NCBI RefSeq assembly: GCF_000425285.1
Contig: NZ_AUDD01000003.1
Coordinates: 1 to 64,000, forward strand
Direction: 5' to 3'
Source of the DNA: Acidipropionibacterium jensenii DSM 20535
GTDB taxonomy: Bacteria; Actinomycetota; Actinomycetes; Propionibacteriales; Propionibacteriaceae
DNA length: 64,000 nt
Below, piece after piece: positions 10,849-18,759 of this stretch. The position numbers were made by a program, and so were the translations under genes. The first letter of the stretch is position 1. Every line of letters begins with the position of its first letter. The notes below the pieces were generated by a model. That model searched no databases. It had not been told where the DNA came from and saw only the letters and a program-made list of their open reading frames with translations.

Positions 10849-10899
10849 AGTATCATACTTTTCGTTCTCTAAAGAAAAATTGTTTGATACTCCAAACAA
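10849..10899 (-). promoter_or_regulatory. mntH promoter with two palindromes, candidate MntR/DtxR operators
   Basis: This stretch is AT-rich in a GC-rich genome. AGTATCATACT (10849-10859) is a perfect palindrome and contains a TATGAT -10 box for mntH on the minus strand. TTGTTTG-ATACTC-CAAACAA (10880-10899) is a second perfect 7-bp inverted repeat about 30 bp upstream. Overlap of the first with the -10 box is what a repressor would need. Binding by the neighbouring MntR is inferred; the sequences do not match the classical DtxR box closely. Confidence 0.6.
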
Positions 10900-11042
10900 T
10901 GCCTGGTGCCGGCGGCCTCCGGACGGGCCGGAGAGTCCCCGCTGGGCCGATCCGATCCCCTCCGGGAGGGGCAGGGGACGTCGGGGCGGGGATGGGCGAC
11001 AATGGGTGGGCAAGGATCGGCACCGGAAGCGAGGAGGCGACC

Positions 11043-11579
11043 ATGGTGCTGGGCAGAAGGAGGGCCGGGCAGGCAATCAACATCTACTTCGACATCGACG
11101 GGGTGCTCAATCTCTACGGCCGCGATCCGCGACCGGACTCTCCCGACGACCAGGACCTGTGGGGGTCCTACCGGAGCCAGTCGATGATGGTCACCTACTC
11201 TCCCGACATGATCGAGCGGCTCAACACGGTTCTGGAGGATCCCGAGGTGACTCCCTACTGGCTCACCACCTGGGAGTCGCAGGCCGGCTGGTTCGGGGCC
11301 CATGTCGGACTGCGGGACGCCCGCGAGTGGACCTGGCTGCCGGCTGTGGGGATGAGTTCGGCCGGTCAGTGGCAGAAGTTCGCCAGCATCAGGCGGCACG
11401 TGCGCACCACCCGGCCGTCGATGGCGATCTGGTTCGACGACGACCTGGCGATTCAGGACGACGCCCGGGCCTGGGCCGATCGGACCGGGTTCGTCCACGC
11501 CCAATCCCCGGAGCCGCGAATCGGATTGCGTCCCTCGGATGTGGACCGCCTCGCGGACCTGGTCGGTTCGGCCCGCTGA
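11043..11579 (+). CDS. HAD-like hydrolase-fold protein (HAD_SAK type)
   Basis: A 178-residue protein with a HAD-type motif I, IYFDIDGVLNLY (residues 13-24), where two Asp separated by one residue are the nucleophile and acid. WLTTWES near residue 77 fits motif II (Thr), and IWFDDD near 138 fits the acidic motif IV. This arrangement resembles the HAD domain found in Swiss-army-knife RNA-repair proteins and many stand-alone actinobacterial hypotheticals. A phosphatase-type reaction is likely; the substrate is unknown. ATG at 11043 follows GAGGAGG closely. The gene stands alone, divergent from mntH across about 230 bp. Confidence 0.75.
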   Translation: MVLGRRRAGQAINIYFDIDGVLNLYGRDPRPDSPDDQDLWGSYRSQSMMVTYSPDMIERLNTVLEDPEVTPYWLTTWESQAGWFGAHVGLRDAREWTWLPAVGMSSAGQWQKFASIRRHVRTTRPSMAIWFDDDLAIQDDARAWADRTGFVHAQSPEPRIGLRPSDVDRLADLVGSAR

Positions 11580-11654
11580 CCCCGGGGCCCTCACCACTCC
11601 AGGTCGTTGGCAGATGGTGCGGCCTCGGTAGTGTGAGAGTCGGCTCCGGCCCCC

Positions 11655-11710
11655 GACGCCGTCCGCGCCGTTCGGAGCTGTTCGGAGCTGTTCGGAGCAC
11701 AGACGGCGTC
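11655..11710. repeat. 10-bp triplication inside a 9-bp inverted repeat, upstream of the AcuI-type gene
   Basis: GACGCCGTC (11655-11663) and GACGGCGTC (11702-11710) are perfect inverted arms. Between them TTCGGAGCTG is repeated at 11671 and 11681, with a partial third copy at 11691. The structure lies about 40 bp before the start codon of the reductase gene, so it could form a leader hairpin or be an operator array. No function can be assigned from sequence. Confidence 0.6.
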
Positions 11711-11751
11711 CGGTGAGGGATGCCGGACTCTGCAACGAGGAGAGAGACACC

Positions 11752-12738
11752 ATGTTCAAGGGCCTGCTCATCGAGAACGACGAGGCCGGATATCGCACGA
11801 GCCTTCAGGACATCGACGAGCAGCGGCTGCCCGCGGGCGATGTCACGGTGCGGATCGACTTCTCGGGTCTGAACTACAAGGACGCCCTGGCCATCACCGG
11901 GAGGGGGAAGATCGCACGGGTCTTCCCGATGATTCCCGGTGCCGATCTGGCCGGGGTGGTGGAGGACAGCACCCATCCCGACTACCGGACCGGGGACCGG
12001 GTGCTGGTCAACGGCTGGGGGATGGGAGAGCGGCACTGGGGAGGGCTGGCCCAGAGGGCGCGGGTCGACGGAGACTGGCTGGTGCCTCTTCCCGCCCGGT
12101 TCACCCCGGAGCAGGCGATGGCCATCGGGACCGCCGGTTACACCGCCATGCTGTGCGTGATGGCGATCCAGCGGCACGGGGTGACTCCCGGGGACGGTGA
12201 TATCGCGGTCACCGGCGCCTCGGGAGGGGTGGGCGGGGTGGCGATCGCCCTGCTGTCCAGCCTGGGCTACCGGGTGGTCGCGATCACCGGGCGTCCCCGG
12301 GAGAGCGACTACGTCACCGCGCTGGGGGCCTCGGAGATCCTGGACCGCGCCGAGTTCGCCGGCCCAGGGAAACCGCTGGCCAAGGAGCGCTGGGCGGCGG
12401 CGGTCGACGTGGTTGGCAGCCACACGCTGGCGAACCTGTGCGCCGGCACCCGACGCCGGGGGATCGTGGCGGCCTGCGGTCTGGCGGGGGGCATGGATCT
12501 GCCCGCCACCGTCGCACCCTTCATCCTGCGGGGAGTGACCCTTGCCGGAATCGACAGTGTGATGTGTCCCCGGCAGGAGCGGATGGAGGCCTGGCGACGG
12601 CTCGGCACCGATCTGGATCTCGCCACACTGGGCGAGATCGCCCACCAGATCGGTCTGGACGAGGCCATCGAGGCCTCCAGCCGGCTGCTGGACGGCACGG
12701 TGCGCGGCCGCGTCGTGGTCGACGTCAACCGGTTCTGA
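11752..12738 (+). CDS. acuI: AcuI/YhdH-type NADPH-dependent acrylyl-CoA reductase (MDR family)
   Basis: A 328-residue zinc-independent medium-chain dehydrogenase/reductase. FSGLNYKDALAITGRGKI and PMIPGADLAGVV (residues 38-73) are typical of the quinone reductase-like YhdH/AcuI subgroup, GTAGYTAMLCV precedes the cofactor domain, and VTGASGGVGGVA (about 154-165) is the nucleotide-binding glycine motif. The MLCVMAIQRHGV stretch and length fit AcuI, which reduces acrylyl-CoA to propionyl-CoA with NADPH and detoxifies acrylyl-CoA. In a propionate-metabolising actinobacterium this fits well, but other enoyl substrates are possible. Start ATG 11752 follows GAGGAGAG. No operon partners. Confidence 0.85.
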   Translation: MFKGLLIENDEAGYRTSLQDIDEQRLPAGDVTVRIDFSGLNYKDALAITGRGKIARVFPMIPGADLAGVVEDSTHPDYRTGDRVLVNGWGMGERHWGGLAQRARVDGDWLVPLPARFTPEQAMAIGTAGYTAMLCVMAIQRHGVTPGDGDIAVTGASGGVGGVAIALLSSLGYRVVAITGRPRESDYVTALGASEILDRAEFAGPGKPLAKERWAAAVDVVGSHTLANLCAGTRRRGIVAACGLAGGMDLPATVAPFILRGVTLAGIDSVMCPRQERMEAWRRLGTDLDLATLGEIAHQIGLDEAIEASSRLLDGTVRGRVVVDVNRF

Positions 12739-12744
12739 GCGGAC

Positions 12745-13116
12745 TCACTGGCCGGCGAAGGGCCGCACCTCCACGGCGGAGCGGCAGGCCTTCGAGGCCT
12801 GTGCCGCCAGGTCCACCGCGGTCTGGATGTCGGGGGTCTCCACCACCCAGAACCCGCCGATGTACTCGTTGGACGGCGCGAAGGGACCCTCGGCCACCCT
12901 GGTGCCGCCGGCCCGCCCGTCCACCGTCCGGGCGGTCTCGGGAGGCTCGAGGCCCCCGACGAAGACCAGTGCGCCGCTGGCCGCCAGCCGGTCGTTGAAG
13001 GCCCCGGTGTCTGCGAAGGCCTGGTTCATCTCCTCCTCCGAGTCGTAGGCCAGGTACTTCCTCGTGCCGTTGTAGACATCGGCGCTGTGGTGGACGGACA
13101 GCAGATAGCGGGGCAT
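12745..13116 (-). CDS. YciI family (DGPF domain) protein
   Basis: A 123-residue protein of the YCII/DGPF group. It starts MPRYLLSVHHSADV, has EEMNQAFADTGAFNDRLAASGALVFVGGL in the central helix-strand unit, and VAEGPFAPSNEYIGGFWVVETPD, the pattern that gives the family its name. Members are small alpha/beta cytosolic proteins, often encoded with ECF sigma factors. None is adjacent here, so it is a stand-alone copy. Biochemical role is unknown. ATG at 13116 has GGAG six bases upstream. It converges on the reductase gene with only a few bases between stops. Confidence 0.88.
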   Translation of the reverse strand: MPRYLLSVHHSADVYNGTRKYLAYDSEEEMNQAFADTGAFNDRLAASGALVFVGGLEPPETARTVDGRAGGTRVAEGPFAPSNEYIGGFWVVETPDIQTAVDLAAQASKACRSAVEVRPFAGQ

Positions 13117-13261
13117 GGGGTCTCCAGACGGGCCGGCCGTCGGCCGGGTTCGAGGGAGTGTAGGACGGCGCGGGCTCAGCCTCGAGCCCGGCGGGCGGGG
13201 ATCGGTGGGGAGACCTGTGACCCCTCGCCGCTAGGCTTCGAAACGGAAGAGGTGATCAACG

Positions 13262-13465
13262 ATGAAGATCGGTATGCGTACCCCCTCACTCACCAAGTCG
13301 TTGAGGGCACGGACCACGGGTCGAGCCACCCGGGCGGTCAAACGGGCCATCATTCCCGGCTACGGGAAGAAGGGGATGGGCTGGATCAAGGATCCGAAGC
13401 GGGCGGCGAGGAATGCCGTCTACCGGCGCACGACGTTCAGCGTCTGGGACCTGTTCAAGAAGTAG
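13262..13465 (+). CDS. Small, strongly basic conserved-looking protein (67 aa)
   Basis: A 67-residue protein with about 20 Arg/Lys residues, starting MKIGMRTPSLTKSLRARTTG and containing PGYGKKGMGWIKDPKRAARN. AGAGGTGA six bases before the ATG supports translation. The pattern (basic N-terminus, GYGKKGMGWIKDPK) recalls small proteins of unknown function seen in several Gram-positive genera, sometimes near phage genes; this recollection is not verified. There is no signal peptide or membrane segment, so nucleic-acid binding is the simplest guess from charge. It stands 15 bp before the GyrI-like gene on the same strand and could be co-transcribed with it. Confidence 0.7.
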   Translation: MKIGMRTPSLTKSLRARTTGRATRAVKRAIIPGYGKKGMGWIKDPKRAARNAVYRRTTFSVWDLFKK

Positions 13466-13480
13466 ATCCGGTCCGGACCG

Positions 13481-14125
13481 ATGAGCGAGGATGCCGTCCA
13501 CCCCAAGATCGACGTCAAGAAGACGATGGCCGGATACCGGGCGCCCAGGGGGACCTTCGCCCTGGTGGAGCTGGCGGACCAGCGCTACCTGATGATCGAT
13601 GGCCGGGGCGACCCCAACACCGCTCCGGCCTACGCCCGGGCGCTGGTGGCCCTTTACCCGGTGGCCTACGCGCTGAAGTTCGCGAGCAGACGCGAGCTCG
13701 GACGCGACTACGTGGTGCCACCGCTGGAGGGGCTGTGGTGGGCCGACGACATGAACTCCTTCACCGGGGTGCCCGACAAGAGCCGCTGGCAGTGGACGAT
13801 GATGCTGATGGTGCCCGACTGGATCGGGTCCGGGATGGTCGACGAGGCGGTCGCCAGAACCGCCGACAAGGCAGCCGGGGAACGGCTCGAGGGTCTGCGT
13901 GAGGTACGCCTCCAGACCCTCTCGGAGGGCCTGTGCGTCCAGACCCTGCACCTCGGATCCTTCGACGACGAGGGTCCGGTGCTGGAGCGGATGCACGACG
14001 TCTTCATTCCCGAGCACGGCCTGCAGATGACCGGGCGCCATCACGAGATCTACCTCAGCGACCCCCGCAGGGTGGCGCCGGAGAAGCTGAGGACGATCCT
14101 GCGCCAACCTGTCCTGCCACGCTGA
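13481..14125 (+). CDS. GyrI-like small-molecule-binding domain protein
   Basis: A 214-residue protein of the GyrI-like/SOUL-related fold without a DNA-binding domain. ELADQRYLMIDGRGDPNTAPAYARALVALYPVAYALKF and the aromatic LEGLWWADDMNSF mark the actinobacterial stand-alone subgroup. GyrI-like domains bind small hydrophobic or cationic compounds, and several members hydrolyse or sequester toxins. The substrate here is unknown. The C-terminal half continues with VRLQTLSEGLCVQTLHLGSFDDEGP and HHEIYLSDPRRVAPEKLRT, matching full-length members, so the gene is intact. It follows the basic 67-residue gene by 15 bp. Confidence 0.85.
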   Translation: MSEDAVHPKIDVKKTMAGYRAPRGTFALVELADQRYLMIDGRGDPNTAPAYARALVALYPVAYALKFASRRELGRDYVVPPLEGLWWADDMNSFTGVPDKSRWQWTMMLMVPDWIGSGMVDEAVARTADKAAGERLEGLREVRLQTLSEGLCVQTLHLGSFDDEGPVLERMHDVFIPEHGLQMTGRHHEIYLSDPRRVAPEKLRTILRQPVLPR

Positions 14126-14294
14126 GCTGTCCTGTCACGCTGGATTCGCGCCAGCGCCGACCGGACGCGGCGGGGACGCACGGTGGACGCATTGCCCGGT
14201 CGGTGAGGAGCCACTTAGCATGAGCGACACCGCGGGACGGTGGTGGGGACGCCGACCCGCAGCAATGATCCAGCTCGCCTCATGAGGATGTGCG

Positions 14295-14981
14295 ATGAAG
14301 AAACTCGGTCTCGTCGGTGGCACCGGCCCCGAATCCACGGTGCTGTACTACCGGCGCATCATCGAGGGGATCGGTGAGCGCGAGGGGTCCCGGGTCATCC
14401 CGAAGATCACCATCGACAGCCTGAGCCCCTTCGAGGTCTTCGACATGTTCGAGCACCGTCGATTCGACGACCTCACCGGATACCTGCTGGCCTCCATCGA
14501 GAACCTGGCGGCCGCCCATGTCGAGGTCGCCTCCTTGACCGGCATCACCCCGCACGTGGTGTTCCCCGACCTTCAGGCCGCATCCCCGGTGCCGCTGGTG
14601 AGCGCCATCTCGGCCACCTGCGACGCCGCGGTGGCGGCGGGGTACACCCGGATCGGACTGCTCGGCACCGAGTTCACGATGCGCGAGCACTTCTTCGGCG
14701 ACGCTTTCGCGGCGGCCGGCATCGACGTGGTCGTCCCCGAGGAGGCGACCCTTCGCCTGGTCCATCACCGGATCGAGAGCGAACTGGAACTCGGCAGAGT
14801 GAAGGACTCCACCAGGCAGGACTTCCTCGGAATTGCCGACGAGATGCACCGCAAGGACGGCGTCGAGGCCATCATCCTGGGATGCACCGAACTGCCCCTG
14901 CTGTTCACCGGCATGGACGTCGAGGTGCCCCTCCTCGACGTCGTCGAGCTGCACACCCGAGCGCTCATCGACGCCATCTGA
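14295..14981 (+). CDS. Aspartate/glutamate racemase family protein
   Basis: A 228-residue PLP-independent amino-acid racemase. The start KKLGLVGGTGPESTVLYYRRI is the family's substrate-phosphate loop pattern and GCTELPLL (Cys197) is the second catalytic site. At the first site, where Asp racemases have C-N-T-x-H, this protein has G-I-T-P-H (Gly83 in place of Cys). In the E. coli YgeA type that position is Thr, so a one-cysteine mechanism or a restricted substrate range is known in relatives, but Gly removes any side chain. Activity is therefore uncertain. Start ATG 14295 follows GAGGA. Single-gene unit. Confidence 0.88.
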   Translation: MKKLGLVGGTGPESTVLYYRRIIEGIGEREGSRVIPKITIDSLSPFEVFDMFEHRRFDDLTGYLLASIENLAAAHVEVASLTGITPHVVFPDLQAASPVPLVSAISATCDAAVAAGYTRIGLLGTEFTMREHFFGDAFAAAGIDVVVPEEATLRLVHHRIESELELGRVKDSTRQDFLGIADEMHRKDGVEAIILGCTELPLLFTGMDVEVPLLDVVELHTRALIDAI

Positions 14982-14989
14982 CCCTCGTC

Positions 14990-15559
14990 TCACCTGGCCG
15001 GCTGTGCTGGCCGATACTTCAGCGCGACTGCTCCCGAGCGAAACTCTGTGCGGTCGACCAGTTCGAGCTCGATGCGGTGGCGCAGACCGGCGAGCAGGGT
15101 CGGGCCGTGACCGGCCAGGACCGGCTGGACGACGAACTCGTACTCGTCGATGAGCCCCAGGTCGGCCAGCGCCAGGGGCAGCGTGACGCCGCCCACCGAG
15201 ATCTCCGTCCCTGATCCCTGCTTGAGTCGGCGGACCGCCTGCTCCAGATCGCCCACCACCAGCTCGGCATTCCAGTCGACTGTGTTCAGGGTGCTCGAGA
15301 CGACGTACTTCCTCGTCTGGTCGATCGCCTCGGCGAACGGAATCTCCCACTCGTCCATCCAGTCGGGCCACTGGCCGGAGGCCGGCCGACGCCAGGCCTG
15401 CTCCATCATCTGGTAGGTCACCCGCCCGAAGAGCAGGGCATCGGCCCGCTGCATCTGCGCCGTCCAGTAGCCCATCGACTCCTCATCGGGCGGCAGACCC
15501 GCCTCGTGGTGGCAGCAGCCGTCGAGGGTGGTGTTGATCGAGTATCGGAGCGGTCTCAT
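14990..15559 (-). CDS. Dihydrofolate reductase-like (RibD C-terminal domain) protein
   Basis: A 189-residue RibD_C/dihydrofolate reductase-fold protein. The start MRPLRYSINTTLDGCC and the ADALLFGRVTYQMM motif (about residues 38-50) form the NADPH-facing strand and helix, with YVVSSTLN and GSGTEISVGGVTLPLALADLGLIDEYEF completing the fold. Such stand-alone copies are common in actinobacteria and are not the housekeeping FolA. Their substrates are mostly unknown. Start ATG 15559 has GGAGG. It converges on the racemase gene with an 8-bp gap. A 17-bp triple repeat lies just upstream of its start. Confidence 0.88.
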   Translation of the reverse strand: MRPLRYSINTTLDGCCHHEAGLPPDEESMGYWTAQMQRADALLFGRVTYQMMEQAWRRPASGQWPDWMDEWEIPFAEAIDQTRKYVVSSTLNTVDWNAELVVGDLEQAVRRLKQGSGTEISVGGVTLPLALADLGLIDEYEFVVQPVLAGHGPTLLAGLRHRIELELVDRTEFRSGAVALKYRPAQPAR

Positions 15560-15574
15560 GGGAGTCCTCCAGGC

Positions 15575-15625
15575 GGGTGGATCAGGCAGGGGGGTGGATC
15601 AGGCAGGGGGGTGGATCAGGCAGGC
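15575..15625. repeat. Three tandem 17-bp repeats in a divergent promoter region
   Basis: GGGTGGATCAGGCAGGG occurs at 15575, 15592 and 15609 (last base C in the third copy). The array lies between the divergent RibD-C-like and CocE-like genes, beginning 16 bp before the start of the former. Equal spacing of one and a half helical turns would suit a multimeric operator, but slippage alone could explain it. Confidence 0.85.
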
Positions 15626-15733
15626 AACGATACGAGCCGAGGTTCCAGGACACTCCGCACGCTGATCCGGTGCCCCGGTCCCCGGTCACAATGGACGCCA
15701 ACCACAGTCGTGCGGCGCGATGGGAGCAGGACG

Positions 15734-17437
15734 ATGACGTCGAACTCGCTGGACAAGCCCTGGAGACGCAGCGGACGTGCCGGCTACGCCCTGAGGAGGG
15801 TCCGGGCCCTCCTGCACCCTCCGGTCTCGGTGTACGAGATGTCCGCCGATGTGCGCAAGGACCAGGACGTGGAGGTGCGGCTGCGCGACGGCGTCACCCT
15901 GCGACTGAACCTGTTCCGCCCGGCGGGGCGCAGCGACCCGCTCCCGGTGATCGTGTCGGCGCACCCCTACGGGAAGGACGCCGTCCCCAGAAGACGGCGC
16001 GGACGATGGTCGCTCAACCCGCAGTTCCGCATCATGAATCAGCCGGCGCCGCTGAAGATCTCGGACCAGACCAGCTGGGAGGCCCCCGATCCTGTCTGGT
16101 GGGCGCAGCAGGGATTCGCGGTGATCAACCTGGACGTGCGCGGGGGAGGGCGCTCCGAGGGCAGCGGACGGCTCTTCTCCGACCAGGAGGCCGATGACAT
16201 CGCCCAGGTGATCGAGTGGGCGGCGGCCAGGCCGTGGTCGAACGGGAGGGTCGGGATGCTGGGGGTGTCCTACCTGGCGATCTCCCAGTACAAGGTCGCG
16301 GCGCTGGGTCCGCCCGCTCTGCGGGCAATCTGCCCCTGGGAGGGGTTCACCGACGCCTACCGCGACTTCTTCACCCCCGGCGGGGTCGTGGAGAACGGTT
16401 TCGCCCGCGTCTGGCTGTTCCTCAGCTCCCGGGTGGCCAGACTCGAGGGGGGTGTCGCCGCCGAACGACGCCGTCACCCACTGCGCGACCAGTGGTGGCG
16501 GGCGATCACCCCCGACCTGGCGCGGATCCGGGTGCCGATCCTGGTGTGCACGAGTTTCTCCGACGCCAACCTGCACAGTGCCGGATCGATGCGGGCCTTC
16601 CAGCAGGCCGGCTCCCGGCATCGTCACGCCTATGCCCACCGCGGCCCCAAGTGGGCGACGTTCTACTCCCAGCAGGCGAGGTCCTGCCAGCTGGCGTTCC
16701 TCAACCGGTATCTGCGCGGGGAGGACGTCGCCGAGCCGCCGCCGCTCCGGCTGGAGATCCGGGACCGGGGCGATCACATCGTCGAGGTGCGCGACGAGCA
16801 GGAGTGGCCGCTCGCCCGGACCGAGTGGCGGCGGCTCCACCTCGCCGGCGACGGCACCCTGCGCCAGACCCAGCCCGGAACCGGTCGGACGGCGTTCGAC
16901 CTGAGGCGAAACGCGGCGAGGTTCGACCACCGGTTCGACCAGGACACCGAACTCAGCGGCCCGATGACCCTGCGGTTGCAGGTGGCGACTCGGGGGGCGA
17001 GGGATCCTCGGCTGTTCGTCGCCGTCGAGAAGTGGGCCCAGGGCCGCCCCGTGCCGTTCGAGGGGTCCTACGGCTACGGGCGCGACCACATCGCCCAGGG
17101 ACGCCTCCGACTGGCGGTACGGGAGATCGACGAGAGGCTGAGCACCGCCCATCAGCCCGAGCACGCCTTTGACAGGCTGGTGCCGGTGCGCGATGGCGAG
17201 GAGATGGAGGTGGTCATCGCCCTGACTCCCTCGGCGACCCTGTTCCACGCCGGAGAGAGCCTGCGTCTGCTGGTGTGCGGCCGCTACCCGCAGCCGCGCA
17301 ACCCGCTGTTCGGGCACTTCCCCACCCGCTACGAGCCGAGCCGCGGTGGAATCGCCGTCATCAGCTGGACGCCCGACCGGCCCTCGACCCTGGAGATCCC
17401 CGTCATCCCGGCCCGCGCCGTGGTGCCGGGTCGGTGA
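15734..17437 (+). CDS. CocE/NonD family hydrolase
   Basis: A 567-residue X-Pro dipeptidyl-peptidase-like (S15/CocE) hydrolase. The N-terminal alpha/beta-hydrolase domain begins RKDQDVEVRLRDGVTLRLNLF. The nucleophile elbow is GVSYLA (Ser about 179), preceded by NLDVRGGGRSEGSG, and a helical cap and the acid/base residues follow. The last 200 residues form the jelly-roll C-terminal domain (LSGPMTLRLQVATRG). The usual elbow is G-x-S-Y-x-G; Ala replaces the last Gly here. No signal peptide is seen, so it is cytosolic. Family members cleave esters or acyl-prolyl bonds; the substrate is unknown. Start ATG 15734, with GAGCAGGA upstream, is chosen because the preceding in-frame sequence is the repeat region. 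Confidence 0.85.
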   Translation: MTSNSLDKPWRRSGRAGYALRRVRALLHPPVSVYEMSADVRKDQDVEVRLRDGVTLRLNLFRPAGRSDPLPVIVSAHPYGKDAVPRRRRGRWSLNPQFRIMNQPAPLKISDQTSWEAPDPVWWAQQGFAVINLDVRGGGRSEGSGRLFSDQEADDIAQVIEWAAARPWSNGRVGMLGVSYLAISQYKVAALGPPALRAICPWEGFTDAYRDFFTPGGVVENGFARVWLFLSSRVARLEGGVAAERRRHPLRDQWWRAITPDLARIRVPILVCTSFSDANLHSAGSMRAFQQAGSRHRHAYAHRGPKWATFYSQQARSCQLAFLNRYLRGEDVAEPPPLRLEIRDRGDHIVEVRDEQEWPLARTEWRRLHLAGDGTLRQTQPGTGRTAFDLRRNAARFDHRFDQDTELSGPMTLRLQVATRGARDPRLFVAVEKWAQGRPVPFEGSYGYGRDHIAQGRLRLAVREIDERLSTAHQPEHAFDRLVPVRDGEEMEVVIALTPSATLFHAGESLRLLVCGRYPQPRNPLFGHFPTRYEPSRGGIAVISWTPDRPSTLEIPVIPARAVVPGR

Positions 17438-17469
17438 GCGGTAGCACCCCGGCTCACTACACTCCCGGC

Positions 17470-17877
17470 ATGCGGATTCGACCCACCGACCTCGTGGACG
17501 TGTTCGTCTACCTCGTCGTGCTGGGAGTGTTCATCCAGCTGTTCCCCGCGGTCCTCTCGGAGTCATTCCTGATCGCCCTGCTCACCGCGGTGCTGCTCAA
17601 GGCCGTCCTGGAGGTCGTCCTGCTCGTGAAGCGGCGGATCGTCGGGCGGATCCGGAACGGTCGCGAGAGATGGATCCGGGTGCTCAACGTCCTGGCGCTG
17701 ATCCTGGTCCTGCCGGGCAGCAAGTTCGTGGTGCTCGAGCTGGTGGACTGGGCCTTCGGGGACGCGGCCTCACTGGGAGGGTTCGTCCCGGTGACTCTCC
17801 TCATCGTGGTGCTGATGCTGGCGCGCGGCGGTGTGCGGAAGCTGTTCCCGGAGACCGGCGCACAACCTCAGGAGTGA
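17470..17877 (+). CDS. Small membrane protein of unknown function
   Basis: A 135-residue protein with three to four hydrophobic segments (LVDVFVYLVVLGVFIQLFPAV, FLIALLTAVLLKAVLEVVLLV, VLNVLALILVLPGSKFVVLEL and a last one near VPVTLLIVVLMLA). Basic loops such as KRRIVGRIRNGRERW lie between segments two and three. No family with a known function is recognised. ATG 17470 lies 32 bp after the hydrolase stop, so it may be the second gene of that transcript. It converges with the transglutaminase-domain gene across about 35 bp. Confidence 0.75.
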   Translation: MRIRPTDLVDVFVYLVVLGVFIQLFPAVLSESFLIALLTAVLLKAVLEVVLLVKRRIVGRIRNGRERWIRVLNVLALILVLPGSKFVVLELVDWAFGDAASLGGFVPVTLLIVVLMLARGGVRKLFPETGAQPQE

Positions 17878-17911
17878 TCGGGCCCGGTGGCCGGCCTCCG
17901 GGCCGTGCGGA

Positions 17912-18715
17912 TCAGCCGATGGCGGTGAGCCGGGTGACGTCGTCGAGAGGAAGCTCGTCGACGGTGGCCCTCACCTGCTGGTCGGTGACGGTGGCCCGGC
18001 CGTGATGGATCGAGAGGAAGGCGATGTCGGCGGCGTCGTCGCCGGTCGCCATTCTCACGAAGGACTGCCGGGGTCCGAGAGCGGTGGCGTCGACCACGTG
18101 CCAGCCGCCGTCGATGCAGGCCTCCGCCACGGCGTGGAAGTCCATCGGGTCGATCCCCGGCGCGTACACCCCGACCACGCGTGCCGGGACGTCGAGGGCG
18201 CGCAACAGTGCGACCACCAGGTGGGCGTAGTCGCGGCAGACTCCCTGGCGCGACAGCAGGGTCGCGGTGGCTCCGTCGGTGGGCTGGGAGGAGCCGGGGA
18301 CGTAGCTGAGCCGGGTGCCGACCCAGGAGCTGACGGCGGCCAGCAGGTCCTGGTGGGGCACGTCCTTGAACTGCGCCAGAGCGGTCGGTGCCAGGACGTC
18401 GGACTCGCAGTACCGCGAGGGGCGGAGGTATCTCAGGGTGTCCCACCGGGTCACCGGGGCGGGTGGGATGCGTCCGGTGATCGTGGCGGTGTAGTCGATG
18501 GTCAGCGGGCCGACGGGTGCCTCGATGACGTGCACCCTGGTGCCGTGCTGGACGAGGATCTCGTTGGGGGCGAGGTCGCCGGCCCCGCCGTTGACGGTCA
18601 GCGTCTCGGTGGCGGCGCCGGCATCCAGGTAGTCCTGGGCGACGGCGATCTCCAGCACCAGGGTGGCGGGCTCGGTGACGTCGATGGACAGGTGGGCGGA
18701 GACGGAGCGTTGCAT
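17912..18715 (-). CDS. Transglutaminase-like domain protein
   Basis: A 267-residue protein with a bacterial transglutaminase-like N-terminal beta domain (residues 1-90) and a papain-fold core. The catalytic set is visible: Cys in LLSRQGVCRDYAH (about residue 165), His in PMDFHAVAEA (about 198) and Asp in WHVVDAT (about 213). Members act as proteases or amidases. It is the last gene of the pnuC-nadR run, 44 bp after nadR on the same strand. Why a peptidase-type enzyme follows NAD salvage genes is unclear; it may simply be co-transcribed. No signal peptide. Confidence 0.87.
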   Translation of the reverse strand: MQRSVSAHLSIDVTEPATLVLEIAVAQDYLDAGAATETLTVNGGAGDLAPNEILVQHGTRVHVIEAPVGPLTIDYTATITGRIPPAPVTRWDTLRYLRPSRYCESDVLAPTALAQFKDVPHQDLLAAVSSWVGTRLSYVPGSSQPTDGATATLLSRQGVCRDYAHLVVALLRALDVPARVVGVYAPGIDPMDFHAVAEACIDGGWHVVDATALGPRQSFVRMATGDDAADIAFLSIHHGRATVTDQQVRATVDELPLDDVTRLTAIG

Positions 18716-18759
18716 GGGCGAAGTCTTGCAGATCTGCCCCGCTCGGGACTCCATCGATC

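Noticed and set aside
12438-12998. Plus-strand frame spanning the end of the reductase gene and the YciI gene.
   Set aside because: Overlaps two well-supported genes on both strands and is Arg/Gly/Pro-rich; no start signal.
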